Source: Mycobacterium lehmannii
GTDB lineage: Bacteria > Actinomycetota > Actinomycetes > Mycobacteriales > Mycobacteriaceae
Direction: 5' to 3'
DNA: 64,000 bases
NCBI RefSeq assembly: GCF_002245535.1
Contig: NZ_NKCN01000006.1
Span: 124,001 to 188,000, forward strand
The notes beneath the pieces were generated by a model. That model had not been told where the DNA came from and made no database searches. It saw nothing but the letters and a program-made list of their open reading frames with translations. Numbering within the stretch: position 1 is the stretch's first letter; each line of letters opens with the position of its first letter. Shown piece after piece: positions 33,728 through 42,073 of the stretch. The translations under genes and the position numbers were made by a program.

Positions 33728-34762
33728 GTGACGCACACAACACTCTCGCCGGACAGCCGGATGCGGGCGGCCGTGCTCGTCGAACCCGGGCGGATCGAAT
33801 TGCAGGAGCGCCCTGTGCCCCGGCCCGCCCCCGGTGACGTGCTGATACAAGTCTCGTCGGTGGGTGTGTGCGGATCGGACACGCACTACTACCGGCACGG
33901 GCGAGTGGGCGGATTCGTCGTCGAGGCGCCGTTGATCCTCGGCCACGAGGCGGCGGGCACGATCGTCGACGTCGGCGAGAACGTCGACCGGACGCGCATC
34001 GGCGAACGGGTGTCGATCGAACCGCAGCGCCCCGACCCCCGCAGCGATGAAACCCGCCGCGGGCACTACAACCTGTGTCCGCACATGCGGTTCTTCGCGA
34101 CCCCGCCGGTCGACGGGGCGCTGTGTGAGTACGTGACGATCGGCGCGGAATTCGCCCACCGCGTGCCGGACTCGATCTCCGATGAAGCGGCGGCGTTGTG
34201 CGAACCGCTCTCCGTCGGCATCGCCGCCGTCCGCAAGGCCGGTGTCGACGGACGGTCGCGGGTGTTGGTCACCGGGGCAGGCCCGATCGGCATCGTGGTG
34301 ATCCAACTCGCGCGGGCCTACGGCGCGACGGACATCATCGTCAGCGATCCCGACGAGGCCCGTCGGCAACGGGCGATCTCGTTCGGGGCCACCGAGGTTC
34401 TGGACCCGACGACCCAGCCGATAGGCGATTTCGGGGTGGACGGATATATCGACGCCTCCGGTGCGCCGACGGCCGTGGCCGACGGCATTCGCGCGGTGCG
34501 ACCCGCCGGCCGGGTGGTGTTGGTCGGCTCGGGTGCGGAGTCGATGGAGCTGCCCACGCAGCTGATCCAGAACCGTGAGCTGGTGCTGACGGGCGTCTTC
34601 CGCTACGCCAACACCTGGCCGACGGCGATCGCGCTCGTCGAGTCTGGCCAGGTCGATCTCGACGCGATGGTGACCGCCCGCTTCCCCTTGGAGCGCACCG
34701 CCGAAGCCCTCGACTCCGACCGCACGCCGGGTAGCGTGAAGTCGGTGGTGACGGTGTCATGA
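33728..34762 (+). CDS. Zinc-dependent alcohol dehydrogenase, sorbitol/xylitol dehydrogenase type
   Basis: A 344-residue medium-chain dehydrogenase that would oxidise an alditol C2 hydroxyl with NAD+. Visible: catalytic zinc ligands Cys in GVCGSDTHYYRHG and His/Glu in LILGHEAAG; the Rossmann motif VTGAGPIGIVVIQ; and LCEPLSVG with the Glu typical of sorbitol dehydrogenases. In the structural-zinc loop only NLCPHM is obvious and several Cys are missing, as in many sorbitol dehydrogenases. First gene of the plus-strand polyol operon; the next gene starts within its stop codon (ATGA). Confidence 0.92.
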   Translation: MTHTTLSPDSRMRAAVLVEPGRIELQERPVPRPAPGDVLIQVSSVGVCGSDTHYYRHGRVGGFVVEAPLILGHEAAGTIVDVGENVDRTRIGERVSIEPQRPDPRSDETRRGHYNLCPHMRFFATPPVDGALCEYVTIGAEFAHRVPDSISDEAAALCEPLSVGIAAVRKAGVDGRSRVLVTGAGPIGIVVIQLARAYGATDIIVSDPDEARRQRAISFGATEVLDPTTQPIGDFGVDGYIDASGAPTAVADGIRAVRPAGRVVLVGSGAESMELPTQLIQNRELVLTGVFRYANTWPTAIALVESGQVDLDAMVTARFPLERTAEALDSDRTPGSVKSVVTVS

Positions 34763-36180
34763 AACTCGACAACTCCACGCTCGCACAGCTTTCCACCGAC
34801 AAGCCGACCTACGACCGATCCCAGATATCGGTCGGCATAGTGCATTTCGGAGTCGGCGGCTTTCACCGGGCGCATCAAGCGATGTACGTCGACCGACTCC
34901 TGGAGAAGGGGCTGGCCAAGGAGTGGGGCATCGCCGGCGTCGGCGTGATGCCTGCCGACCGCAGGATGGCCGACGTGATGGCCGCCCAGGACGGCCTGTA
35001 CACCCTGCTGCTGGAGAAGCCCGACGGTACCCGCGAGGCGCGGGTGATCGGTTCGATCGTCGACTATCGCTACGCGCCCAATGACCCGGAAGCGGTGATC
35101 GAACTGTTGGCCGCGCCGAGCACGCGGATCGTCTCGCTGACCATCACCGAGGGCGGCTACAACATCGACAACCTCGGTGACGGCGTGAACGTCTTCGGCC
35201 TGGTGGCCGAGGCGCTGGCGCGCAGGCGCGACCGCGGCATCACCTCCCCGACGATCGTGTCGTGCGACAACATCGAGGGCAACGGCGACGTCGCCCGCCA
35301 CGCGTTCACCACCTACGCCGAGCGGGTGCATCCCGGGCTCGGCGAGTGGATCGGCGCGCACACCACGTTCCCCAACTCGATGGTGGACCGCATCACACCG
35401 GTCACCACACCCGACGTGATCGACGTCGTGGCAACCGAATTCGGTATCGATGACCAATGGCCGGTGGTGGCCGAACCCTTCACGGCGTGGGTGCTCGAGG
35501 ACGACTTCGCCGACGGGCGACCACCGTTGGAAGACGTGGACGTGCTGATGGTCGACGACGTCACCCCGTACGAGCTGATGAAGCTGCGGTTGCTCAACGC
35601 CGGGCACCAAAGCCTCTGTTACTTCGCGTATCTCGCGGGCTACCGGTTGGTGCACGACGCCGCGGGCGACCCGCTGTTCGCCGACTTTTTATTGGCATAC
35701 ATGGACGACGAGGCCACACCGACGCTCAAGCCGGTGGCCGGCATCGACCTGCCCGTCTACAAGCGCACGCTGATCGAGCGGTTCGCCAACCCGGGCGTCA
35801 AGGACACCATCGCCCGGCTGTGTTACGGCTCATCGGACCGCATTCCGAAGTGGCTGCTGCCCGTCGTCCGCGAGAACCTCCGAACGGGCGCGCCGATCCG
35901 GTTGTCGGCCGCGACGGTCGCCAGCTGGGCGCGCTACGCCGAAGGGGTCGACGAGCAGGGGCAGCCGATCGACGTGCAGGACCAGCTCGCCGACGTCCTG
36001 GTGCCGCTCGCCAGGGCTCAGCGCGACAATCCGACCGCATTCATCGAAAACACCGATCTCTTCGGCGATCTCGCCTCCGACCAGCGATTCGTCGACGCAT
36101 ACGTCTGGGCGCTGAACTCGCTGCACCGCGACGGCGCGCGCGCAACGCTGGAAGCGTTGATGCACAGGAACGAACCATGA
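34759..36180 (+). CDS. Mannitol 2-dehydrogenase family protein (polyol/fructuronate reductase family)
   Basis: The 473-residue protein belongs to the long-chain mannitol dehydrogenases, which oxidise mannitol, arabitol or related polyols to ketoses with NAD+. It has the N-terminal nucleotide fold motif VGIVHFGVGGFHRAHQAMYV, NSMVDRITP, and the catalytic Lys/Asn/His signature KLRLLNAGHQSLCYFAYLAG. Length is normal. It overlaps both neighbours by 4 bp, so the three catabolic genes form one coupled operon. Together with the zinc dehydrogenase and kinase it converts an imported polyol to a phosphorylated ketose. Confidence 0.94.
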   Translation: MKLDNSTLAQLSTDKPTYDRSQISVGIVHFGVGGFHRAHQAMYVDRLLEKGLAKEWGIAGVGVMPADRRMADVMAAQDGLYTLLLEKPDGTREARVIGSIVDYRYAPNDPEAVIELLAAPSTRIVSLTITEGGYNIDNLGDGVNVFGLVAEALARRRDRGITSPTIVSCDNIEGNGDVARHAFTTYAERVHPGLGEWIGAHTTFPNSMVDRITPVTTPDVIDVVATEFGIDDQWPVVAEPFTAWVLEDDFADGRPPLEDVDVLMVDDVTPYELMKLRLLNAGHQSLCYFAYLAGYRLVHDAAGDPLFADFLLAYMDDEATPTLKPVAGIDLPVYKRTLIERFANPGVKDTIARLCYGSSDRIPKWLLPVVRENLRTGAPIRLSAATVASWARYAEGVDEQGQPIDVQDQLADVLVPLARAQRDNPTAFIENTDLFGDLASDQRFVDAYVWALNSLHRDGARATLEALMHRNEP

Positions 36181-37115
36181 GCACGGACCGTGCGCTGGTG
36201 ATCGGCGAGGCGTTGATCGACATCGTCGAGCGTGGTGGCTCGACCACCGAGCACGTCGGCGGCAGCCCGCTCAACGTGGCGGTCGGGTTGGGCCGGCTGG
36301 GCCGCGGCGTCGACTTCCTGACACACATCGGCGACGACGAACGGGGGCGGCGCATCGTCGACCATGCCGAAGCATCCGGGGTGCAACTTGTCTCGGGAAG
36401 TACGGATGCGGCGAAAACCCCGACCGCGTTGGCCACGCTCGACGAGCAGGGTTCGGCGCAGTACGAGTTCGACATCGAATGGCAACTGACCGGCACACCG
36501 GAGGTCGGGCCGCCGACGGTCGTGCACACCGGTTCGATCGCGGCGATGCTCGAGCCGGGCTGCCGTGCCACCGCCGCACTGGTCGACACGTATCACCCGT
36601 CGGCCACCGTGACGTTCGATCCAAATGTGCGGCCCGCCCTGATCGAGGACGCCGATGCCGCGCGCACCCGCATCGACCGGCTCATCGAGCGCTGCCACGT
36701 GGTGAAGGCCAGCGACGAGGACATGCGGTGGCTCGACCCGGGCCGCACCCCCGAGCAGATCGCGGAGACGTGGTTGTCGCTGGGCCCGTCGATCGTCGCG
36801 GTGACGATGGGCGGGCAGGGGTCGTTCGCGCTGTGCGCGCAGGGCCTGGTGCGAGTGCCGGCGTTCGAGGTCGACGTCGTCGACACCGTGGGCGCCGGTG
36901 ATGCGTACATGAGCGGTCTGATCGACGCGCTGTGGACGTTGGGGCTGCTGGGCGCCCAGCGGCGGCGTGACCTGGCGCGAATCAGCGCGGCCGACCTGAC
37001 GCGTGTCCTGCGCACGGCCGCGACGTCGTCGGCGCTGACGGTCGCCCGCGCCGGCGCCGACCTGCCCGATCGCGGTAGCCGCGATGCGGCGCTGGAATCA
37101 GCCATACTGGGTTGA
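36177..37115 (+). CDS. PfkB-family carbohydrate kinase (fructokinase/xylulokinase-like)
   Basis: A 312-residue ribokinase-fold kinase: GEALIDIV at the start, GGSPLNVAVGLGRLG (substrate and signature 1), and DTVGAGDAYMSGLIDAL with the catalytic Asp (signature 2). In this operon it should phosphorylate the ketose made by the dehydrogenases, most simply fructose. The ATG lies in an ATGA overlap with the mannitol dehydrogenase gene and its stop is the first part of a TGATG shared with ku. Confidence 0.92.
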   Translation: MSTDRALVIGEALIDIVERGGSTTEHVGGSPLNVAVGLGRLGRGVDFLTHIGDDERGRRIVDHAEASGVQLVSGSTDAAKTPTALATLDEQGSAQYEFDIEWQLTGTPEVGPPTVVHTGSIAAMLEPGCRATAALVDTYHPSATVTFDPNVRPALIEDADAARTRIDRLIERCHVVKASDEDMRWLDPGRTPEQIAETWLSLGPSIVAVTMGGQGSFALCAQGLVRVPAFEVDVVDTVGAGDAYMSGLIDALWTLGLLGAQRRRDLARISAADLTRVLRTAATSSALTVARAGADLPDRGSRDAALESAILG

Positions 37116-38068
37116 TGCGTTCCATATGGAAGGGTTCGATCGCGTTCGGCCTGGTGAACGTGCCGGTCAAGGTCTACAGCGCGCAGCAGGACCACGACGT
37201 GAAGTTCCACCAGGTGCACGCGAAGGACAACGGGCGCATCCGGTACAGACGCGTCTGCGAGATCGACGGTGAGGAAGTCGAGTATCGCGACATCGCCCGG
37301 GCTTACGAATCCGACGACGGGCAGACGGTGATCATCACCGACGAGGACATCGCCACGCTGCCCGAGGAACGCAGCCGCGAGATCGAGGTGCTGGAATTCG
37401 TTCCCGCCTCCGACATCGACCCGATGATGTATGACCGCAGCTACTTCCTCGAGCCCGAGGGCAAGTCATCGAAGTCGTATGTGCTGTTGACCAAGACGCT
37501 CAAGGAAACCGACCGGGTCGCGATCGTGCACTTCGCATTGCGCAACAAGACGCGGCTCGCGGCGCTTCGGGTTCAGGACTTCAGCAAGCGCGACGTCATG
37601 GTGATCCAGACGCTGTTGTGGCCCGACGAGATCCGCGATCCCGACTTCCCGGTGCTGGACAAGGAAGTCGACATCAAACCGGCCGAGCTGAAGATGGCCA
37701 CCCAGGTCGTCGACTCCATGACCGACGACTTCAACCCCGACCGCTACCACGACGAGTACCAGGAACAGCTGCGCGAGCTGATCCAGGCGAAACTCGAAGG
37801 CGGCGAAGCATTCACCACGGAGGAGCAGCCACAGGAACTCGACGAGACCGAGGATGTCTCCGATCTGTTGGCCAAACTCGAAGCCAGCGTGAAGGCGCGA
37901 CGCGAAGGCCGCGGCGGGGCAAAGGGTTCCGACGACGACAAGCCGGCCAAGAAGTCGCCCGCGAAGAAGAGCGCCGCGAAGAAGGCCGCGAAGACGCCCG
38001 CCAAGAAAACCGCGAAGAAGTCGCCGGCCAAGAAGTCGACGGCGAAGAAGACCGCCGCCAAGAAGTAG
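37115..38068 (+). CDS. ku: Ku protein of bacterial non-homologous end joining, with lysine-rich tail
   Basis: Ku rings bind DNA ends and recruit LigD (encoded at 24716-26992). The 317-residue protein has the Ku core (about 1-250; SIWKGSIAFGLVNVPVKVYS, RVCEIDGEEVEY, YFLEPEGKSSKSYVLL) and a C-terminal tail after residue 270 made almost wholly of Lys/Ala/Pro (repeats of the form PAKKxAAKK), which the short M. tuberculosis Ku lacks and M. smegmatis-type Ku has. The ATG overlaps the kinase stop (TGATG). A CATACT hexamer 6 nt before the ATG could give ku its own leaderless start, uncoupling it from polyol control. Confidence 0.96.
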   Translation: MRSIWKGSIAFGLVNVPVKVYSAQQDHDVKFHQVHAKDNGRIRYRRVCEIDGEEVEYRDIARAYESDDGQTVIITDEDIATLPEERSREIEVLEFVPASDIDPMMYDRSYFLEPEGKSSKSYVLLTKTLKETDRVAIVHFALRNKTRLAALRVQDFSKRDVMVIQTLLWPDEIRDPDFPVLDKEVDIKPAELKMATQVVDSMTDDFNPDRYHDEYQEQLRELIQAKLEGGEAFTTEEQPQELDETEDVSDLLAKLEASVKARREGRGGAKGSDDDKPAKKSPAKKSAAKKAAKTPAKKTAKKSPAKKSTAKKTAAKK

Positions 38069-38105
38069 CCGCCCGCCAGGACTCGGGGCGTCGTAGAACC
38101 ACTGG

Positions 38106-38171
38106 TTCGCGAGACGTACACCAGGGCCGTGCTATCCGGTCCAAGCACGACCCTGGTGTACGTCTCGCGAA
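38106..38171. repeat. Long interspersed-type hairpin (copy D) between ku and the SDR operon
   Basis: Two 28-bp arms (38106-38133 and 38144-38171) pair with a single mismatch round a 10-nt loop. The arm contains GTACACCAGGGC, related to the core of the repeats at 27292, 28233 and 46351. It may also stop ku transcription, though no T-run follows. Confidence 0.75.
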
Positions 38172-38174
38172 AAT

Positions 38175-38188
38175 TAGAACGTGTTTCA
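38175..38188. promoter_or_regulatory. KstR-type operator upstream of the SDR operon
   Basis: TAGAACGTGTTTCA fits TNNAACNNGTTNNA at every fixed position. It stands 64 bp before the GTG of the SDR and 3 bp after the repeat hairpin. Confidence 0.6.
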
Positions 38189-38252
38189 GAAAGCCCTCAC
38201 GCGCATCGTCGCGCCCTGCTACGGTTCGCCCGGCGAGGGAAGGACTCGAAAC

Positions 38253-39044
38253 GTGATTCTTGACAGATTCCGGCTCGACGATCAGGTCGCGGTGGTCACG
38301 GGCGCCGGTCGCGGCCTGGGCGCCGCGATGGCGCTGGCATTCGCGGAAGCCGGTGCAGACGTGGTGATCGCGTCACGCACACAGTCGCAACTCGAGGAAG
38401 TCGCCGAGCAGATCAAGGGCGTCGGCCGCAGGGCGCACGTCGTGGTCGCCGACCTGGCCCACCCCGCCGACACCGCCACATTGGCCGGTGCCGCGATCGA
38501 GGCGTTCGGAAAACTAGACGTCGTCGTCAACAACGTCGGCGGCACCATGCCGAACGCACTACTGAACACCTCCACCAAGGACCTGCGCGACGCGTTCACC
38601 TTCAACGTGACCACCGCGCACGCGCTCACCACCGCGGCGGTTCCGCTGATGCTCGAGCACTCCGGCGGCGGCAGCATCATCAACATCACCTCCACGATGG
38701 GCCGGCTGGCCGGCCGGGGTTTCGCGGCCTACGGAACGGCCAAGGCCGCACTCGCCCACTACACCCGCCTGGCCGCGCTCGACCTGTGCCCGCGGATCCG
38801 GGTCAACGCGATCGCGCCGGGGTCGATCCTCACGTCGGCGCTCGACATCGTGGCCTCCAACGACGAGCTGCGTAAGCCGATGGAGCAGGCCACCCCGATG
38901 CGCCGGCTCGGCGATCCGCAGGACATCGCCGCCGCCGCGGTGTACCTGGCCTCGCCTGCAGGCAGTTATCTGACCGGTAAGACGCTGGAGGTCGACGGCG
39001 GTCTGACGGTGCCCAATCTCGACATGCCCATCCCGGATCTGTGA
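38253..39044 (+). CDS. Classical SDR family oxidoreductase (Rv0927c-like)
   Basis: A 263-residue enzyme with [13 protein letters not shown] (cofactor site), NNVGG, the catalytic Ser in NITSTMG, YGTAK (Tyr and Lys) and the SDR C-terminal [15 protein letters not shown]. By recollection the length and neighbour (a 358-residue reductase-like protein) match M. tuberculosis Rv0927c-Rv0926c. The GTG at 38253 follows GGGAAGGA; the frame is open 24 codons further upstream, but those overlap the KstR-type site. Steroid or acyl substrates are possible given that operator; unproven. Confidence 0.9.
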   Translation: MILDRFRLDDQVAVVTGAGRGLGAAMALAFAEAGADVVIASRTQSQLEEVAEQIKGVGRRAHVVVADLAHPADTATLAGAAIEAFGKLDVVVNNVGGTMPNALLNTSTKDLRDAFTFNVTTAHALTTAAVPLMLEHSGGGSIINITSTMGRLAGRGFAAYGTAKAALAHYTRLAALDLCPRIRVNAIAPGSILTSALDIVASNDELRKPMEQATPMRRLGDPQDIAAAAVYLASPAGSYLTGKTLEVDGGLTVPNLDMPIPDL

Positions 39045-39054
39045 GAGGACTTCC

Positions 39055-40131
39055 ATGACGATCAAAGTGGCCGCGGTCGGCACCGGCAACGTCGGCAGGC
39101 ACGCGCTGACCCAGCTCATCAACGATCCGCAGTACGAGCTCACCGCTGTCTGGGTGTCGTCGGAGACCAAGGCCGGCAAGGATGCGGGTGAGCTTGCCGG
39201 ACTGCAGGTCTCGACAGGCATCACCGCCACGACGGACCTCGACGCGGTACTTGCGACCCGACCCGAATGCGTGGTCTACACCGCGATGGCCGACAACCGG
39301 CTGCCCGAGGCGCTCGAGGACTACCGCCGCATCCTGGCCGCAGGCGTCAACGTCGTCGGCAGCAGCGCGGTCTTCCTGCAGTACCCGTGGGAGGTACTGC
39401 CCGACGAACTCGTCAAGCCGATCGAGGAAGCCACCCAGACGGGCGGATCGAGCGTCTTCGTCAACGGTATCGACCCCGGCTTCGCCAACGACCTGCTTCC
39501 GCTCGCGCTCGCCGGAACCTGTCAGAGCGTCGAGCAGATCCGGTGCATGGAGATCATCAACTACGACACCTACGACAGCGCCACGGTGATGTTCGACGTG
39601 ATGGGCTTCGGCAAGCCGCTCGACGAGATCCCGATGCTGTTGCAGCCCGGCGTCCTGAGCTTGGCCTGGGGATCGGTGGTGAGACAGCTGGCCGCAGGAC
39701 TCGGCATCGAACTCGACAAGGTGTCCGAAACCTATGTGCGCGAACCGGCTCCCGAGGATTTCGACATCGCAGCGGGCCACATCGCCAAGGGCGCCGCGGC
39801 GGCGTTGCGCTTCGAGGTCCAGGGCATCAAGGACGGCAAGGTCGCCGTCGTGCTCGAACACGTCACCCGGTTGCGCGATGACCTGCACCCGGACTGGCCG
39901 CAGCCCGCTCAGGAGGGTGGCTCGTACCGCATCGAGATCACCGGCGAACCGTCGTACACCGTCGACCTCTGCCTGAGCAGCCCGAACGGTGACCACAACC
40001 ACGCCGGACTCGTCGCGACGGCCGCCCGTGTCGTCAACGCGATCCCCGCGGTCGTGGCCGCGCGGCCGGGCATCCGCACCACACTCGACTTGCCGCTGAT
40101 CACCGGAAAAGGGTTGTACGCTGTGCGTTGA
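39055..40131 (+). CDS. NAD(P)-binding dihydrodipicolinate-reductase-like oxidoreductase (Rv0926c-like)
   Basis: The 358-residue protein begins with a Rossmann motif, IKVAAVGTGNVGRHALTQLI, and is built like dihydrodipicolinate reductase and 2,4-diaminopentanoate dehydrogenase relatives: a nucleotide domain of about 150 residues (WVSSETKAGKDAGELAG, VVYTAMADNRLPEAL) and a mixed alpha/beta C-terminal domain (NGIDPGFANDLLPLAL). It lies 10 bp after the SDR and probably acts with it. GAGGACTTCC precedes the ATG. The substrate is unknown; an amine or imine is the family precedent. Confidence 0.85.
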   Translation: MTIKVAAVGTGNVGRHALTQLINDPQYELTAVWVSSETKAGKDAGELAGLQVSTGITATTDLDAVLATRPECVVYTAMADNRLPEALEDYRRILAAGVNVVGSSAVFLQYPWEVLPDELVKPIEEATQTGGSSVFVNGIDPGFANDLLPLALAGTCQSVEQIRCMEIINYDTYDSATVMFDVMGFGKPLDEIPMLLQPGVLSLAWGSVVRQLAAGLGIELDKVSETYVREPAPEDFDIAAGHIAKGAAAALRFEVQGIKDGKVAVVLEHVTRLRDDLHPDWPQPAQEGGSYRIEITGEPSYTVDLCLSSPNGDHNHAGLVATAARVVNAIPAVVAARPGIRTTLDLPLITGKGLYAVR

Positions 40132-40164
40132 AGCCGGGGGTCGATCAGAATCGAGGACGTGCCT

Positions 40165-40446
40165 ATGCGGACCACCCTTCGTTATCTCGCACCGCTGATC
40201 GCCGCCGGCGGCCTCGCCGCGGCACTCGCGGCGGCCTCACCTGCCGCCGCCGAACCGGCTCCGGCTCCGGCTCCGAACCCCACCCTGCCCCAGTGCGTCG
40301 ACACCGGCGGTGCCCAGGCCATCGGCGGGTCCACCACCGAATGCGCGACGCCGGGCAACGTTTCGATCGACGCCACGCCCGCTCAGCAGGAGTACGTCGG
40401 CCCATGGGGAAGCATGTGGGAGGGCGACGGCTTCTTCTTCCCGTGA
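40165..40446 (+). CDS. Small exported protein with Ala/Pro-rich linker
   Basis: A precursor of 93 residues: signal peptide (MRTTLRYLAPLIAAGG, cleavage near PAAAEP), an Ala-Pro stretch (EPAPAPAPAPNP type), two Cys (LPQCVDTGG and TTECATPGN) and an aromatic C-terminus (WGSMWEGDGFFFP). The ATG at 40165 is preferred over the GTG at 40159 because GAGGA is correctly spaced. It and the next gene share an RYL-containing start and a Cys-pair/aromatic-tail plan and look like distant paralogues. Function unknown. Confidence 0.75.
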   Translation: MRTTLRYLAPLIAAGGLAAALAAASPAAAEPAPAPAPNPTLPQCVDTGGAQAIGGSTTECATPGNVSIDATPAQQEYVGPWGSMWEGDGFFFP

Positions 40447-40535
40447 CCGTTCGGGATTGACGCTCAACGTTATTCGCAGCGCTCGCCGTATACGCGGCCG
40501 CTGACCAGAAGTGCCCCTGGCCGAGGAGGCCAACC

Positions 40536-40769
40536 ATGAAGGCCCGATTTCGTTATCTCACAGCGACTCTCGCGCTCGGCGTCATCGGTGCGTTAGCACC
40601 CGTCGCCGGCGCCGCGCCCCAGTGCACCAACATCGCCCCCAACACCACGCAGTGCCAGACCAACGGAAGTTCACAGATCGTCACGTCACCGTCGGTGCAG
40701 ACCAGCCCCTACTGGGGTTGGCCGTGGGGCGGCGGCCTCGTCATCGGGCTCGGCGGCGGGCATAAATAG
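40536..40769 (+). CDS. Small exported protein, Cys pair and Trp/Gly-rich tail
   Basis: A 77-residue precursor with signal peptide (MKARFRYLTATLALGVIG, cleavage near AGAAP). The mature part has two closely spaced Cys (QCTNIAPNTTQC), a Ser/Thr-rich middle and a WGWPWGGGLVIGLGGG tail. GAGGAGGCCAACC precedes the ATG. It lies 89 bp after its probable paralogue and 77 bp before mntH. Function unknown. Confidence 0.75.
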   Translation: MKARFRYLTATLALGVIGALAPVAGAAPQCTNIAPNTTQCQTNGSSQIVTSPSVQTSPYWGWPWGGGLVIGLGGGHK

Positions 40770-40790
40770 CCCCGCCCACCCCCGACGGCA

Positions 40791-40809
40791 GCGGTTTCGG
40801 CTAACCTAA
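40791..40809. promoter_or_regulatory. Degenerate IdeR/MntR-type metal box before mntH
   Basis: The right half GGCTAACCTAA matches the IdeR box TTAGGTTAGGCTAACCTAA exactly, and the left half is poor (about 14 of 19 overall). It sits 38 bp before the mntH GTG. DtxR-family control of a manganese importer is expected; which regulator binds is inference. Confidence 0.45.
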
Positions 40810-40846
40810 CTTTTCTATTCGCAACCCCGGATAGAAAGAGGGTGGG

Positions 40847-42073
40847 GTGGCCCAGAGCACCGACGTCAAGGCGCGCCCGAGTTGGCTGCTGCTCGGACCG
40901 GCGTTCGTCGCGGCCATCGCCTACGTCGACCCCGGCAACGTCGCCGCCAACGTCAGCGCCGGCGCCCAATTCGGTTTCCTGCTGATCTGGGTGATCGTGG
41001 CGGCCAACGCGATGGCCTGCATCGTGCAGTACCTCTCGGCCAAGCTCGGCTTGGTGACCGGCATGTCGCTGCCGGAGGCGGTCGGTAACCGGATGCGCCG
41101 CCGCACCCGGCTGACCTACTGGATGCAGGCCGAATTAGTCGCGATGGCAACCGATCTCGCCGAGGTCGTGGGCGGCGCTATCGCGCTGTATCTGCTGTTC
41201 GACCTACCGCTGCTCACGGGCGGCATCATCACCGGCGTCGTCTCGCTGGTGTTGTTGATGGTCAAGGACCGCCACGGCCAGAACTCGTTCGAACGGGTCA
41301 TCACCGGACTGCTGGCAGTCATCGCGGTCGGCTTCTTGGCCAGCCTGTTCGTCGCTCCCCCGCCGCTCGACGAGGCGGCGACGGGGCTGGTGCCGAAGTT
41401 CGCGGGCACCGAGAGCGTGCTGATCGCGGCGGCGATGCTGGGCGCGACCGTGATGCCGCACGCGGTGTACCTGCACTCTGGCTTGGCCCGGGACCGGCAC
41501 GGCCATCCCGACCCCGGGCCGATGCGGCGGATGCTGCTGCGAGTCACGCGCTGGGATGTCGGCATCGCGATGGTGATCGCCGGCGCGGTCAACCTGTCGA
41601 TGGTGTTGGTCGCCGCGACGAACCTGCGGGGCCAGGAAAACACCGACTCGATCGAGGGTGCGCACGCCGCGGTCGGCGAGACCCTGGGGCCGACGATCGC
41701 GCTGTTGTTCGCGATCGGCCTGCTCGCCTCGGGGTTGGCGTCGTCGTCGGTCGGCGCGTACGCCGGCGCGATGATCATGCAGGGCCTGCTGCACCGCTCC
41801 ATTCCGCTGGTGCTGCGCCGCCTCATCACGCTGCTGCCCGCGCTGGCAGTGTTGGCGATCGGCCTGGATCCCAGCCGGGCGCTGGTTTTGTCGCAGGTGG
41901 TGCTGTCGTTCGGGATCCCGTTCGCGCTGATTCCGCTCGTGCGGCTGACCAGCGACCGCGCCCTGATGGGCGCCGACGTCAACCATCGGGTGACGACGGC
42001 TATCGGGTGGGTCATCGCGGGCCTGATTACTCTTTTGAACGTGGTGTTGATCTATCTGACGCTGACGGGTTGA
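40847..42073 (+). CDS. mntH: NRAMP-type manganese/divalent metal transporter
   Basis: MntH imports Mn2+ (and Fe2+) with protons across the inner membrane. The 408-residue protein has eleven predicted TM segments with the metal-site motifs DPGNVAANV in TM1 and MPHAVYLHSG in TM6, and the family stretch AEVVGGAIALYLLF. GTG start with AGAGGGTGGG upstream. It has the same neighbours as Rv0924c in M. tuberculosis (recalled). The stop forms TGATG with the next start, so the two are coupled. Confidence 0.95.
   Translation: MAQSTDVKARPSWLLLGPAFVAAIAYVDPGNVAANVSAGAQFGFLLIWVIVAANAMACIVQYLSAKLGLVTGMSLPEAVGNRMRRRTRLTYWMQAELVAMATDLAEVVGGAIALYLLFDLPLLTGGIITGVVSLVLLMVKDRHGQNSFERVITGLLAVIAVGFLASLFVAPPPLDEAATGLVPKFAGTESVLIAAAMLGATVMPHAVYLHSGLARDRHGHPDPGPMRRMLLRVTRWDVGIAMVIAGAVNLSMVLVAATNLRGQENTDSIEGAHAAVGETLGPTIALLFAIGLLASGLASSSVGAYAGAMIMQGLLHRSIPLVLRRLITLLPALAVLAIGLDPSRALVLSQVVLSFGIPFALIPLVRLTSDRALMGADVNHRVTTAIGWVIAGLITLLNVVLIYLTLTG

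Noticed and set aside
37930..38068. Repetitive DNA at the ku 3' end as a possible tandem repeat locus or CRISPR
   Set aside because: The repetition is explained by Lys/Ala/Pro-rich codons of the Ku tail (AAGAAG, GCC); spacing is irregular and there are no spacers.
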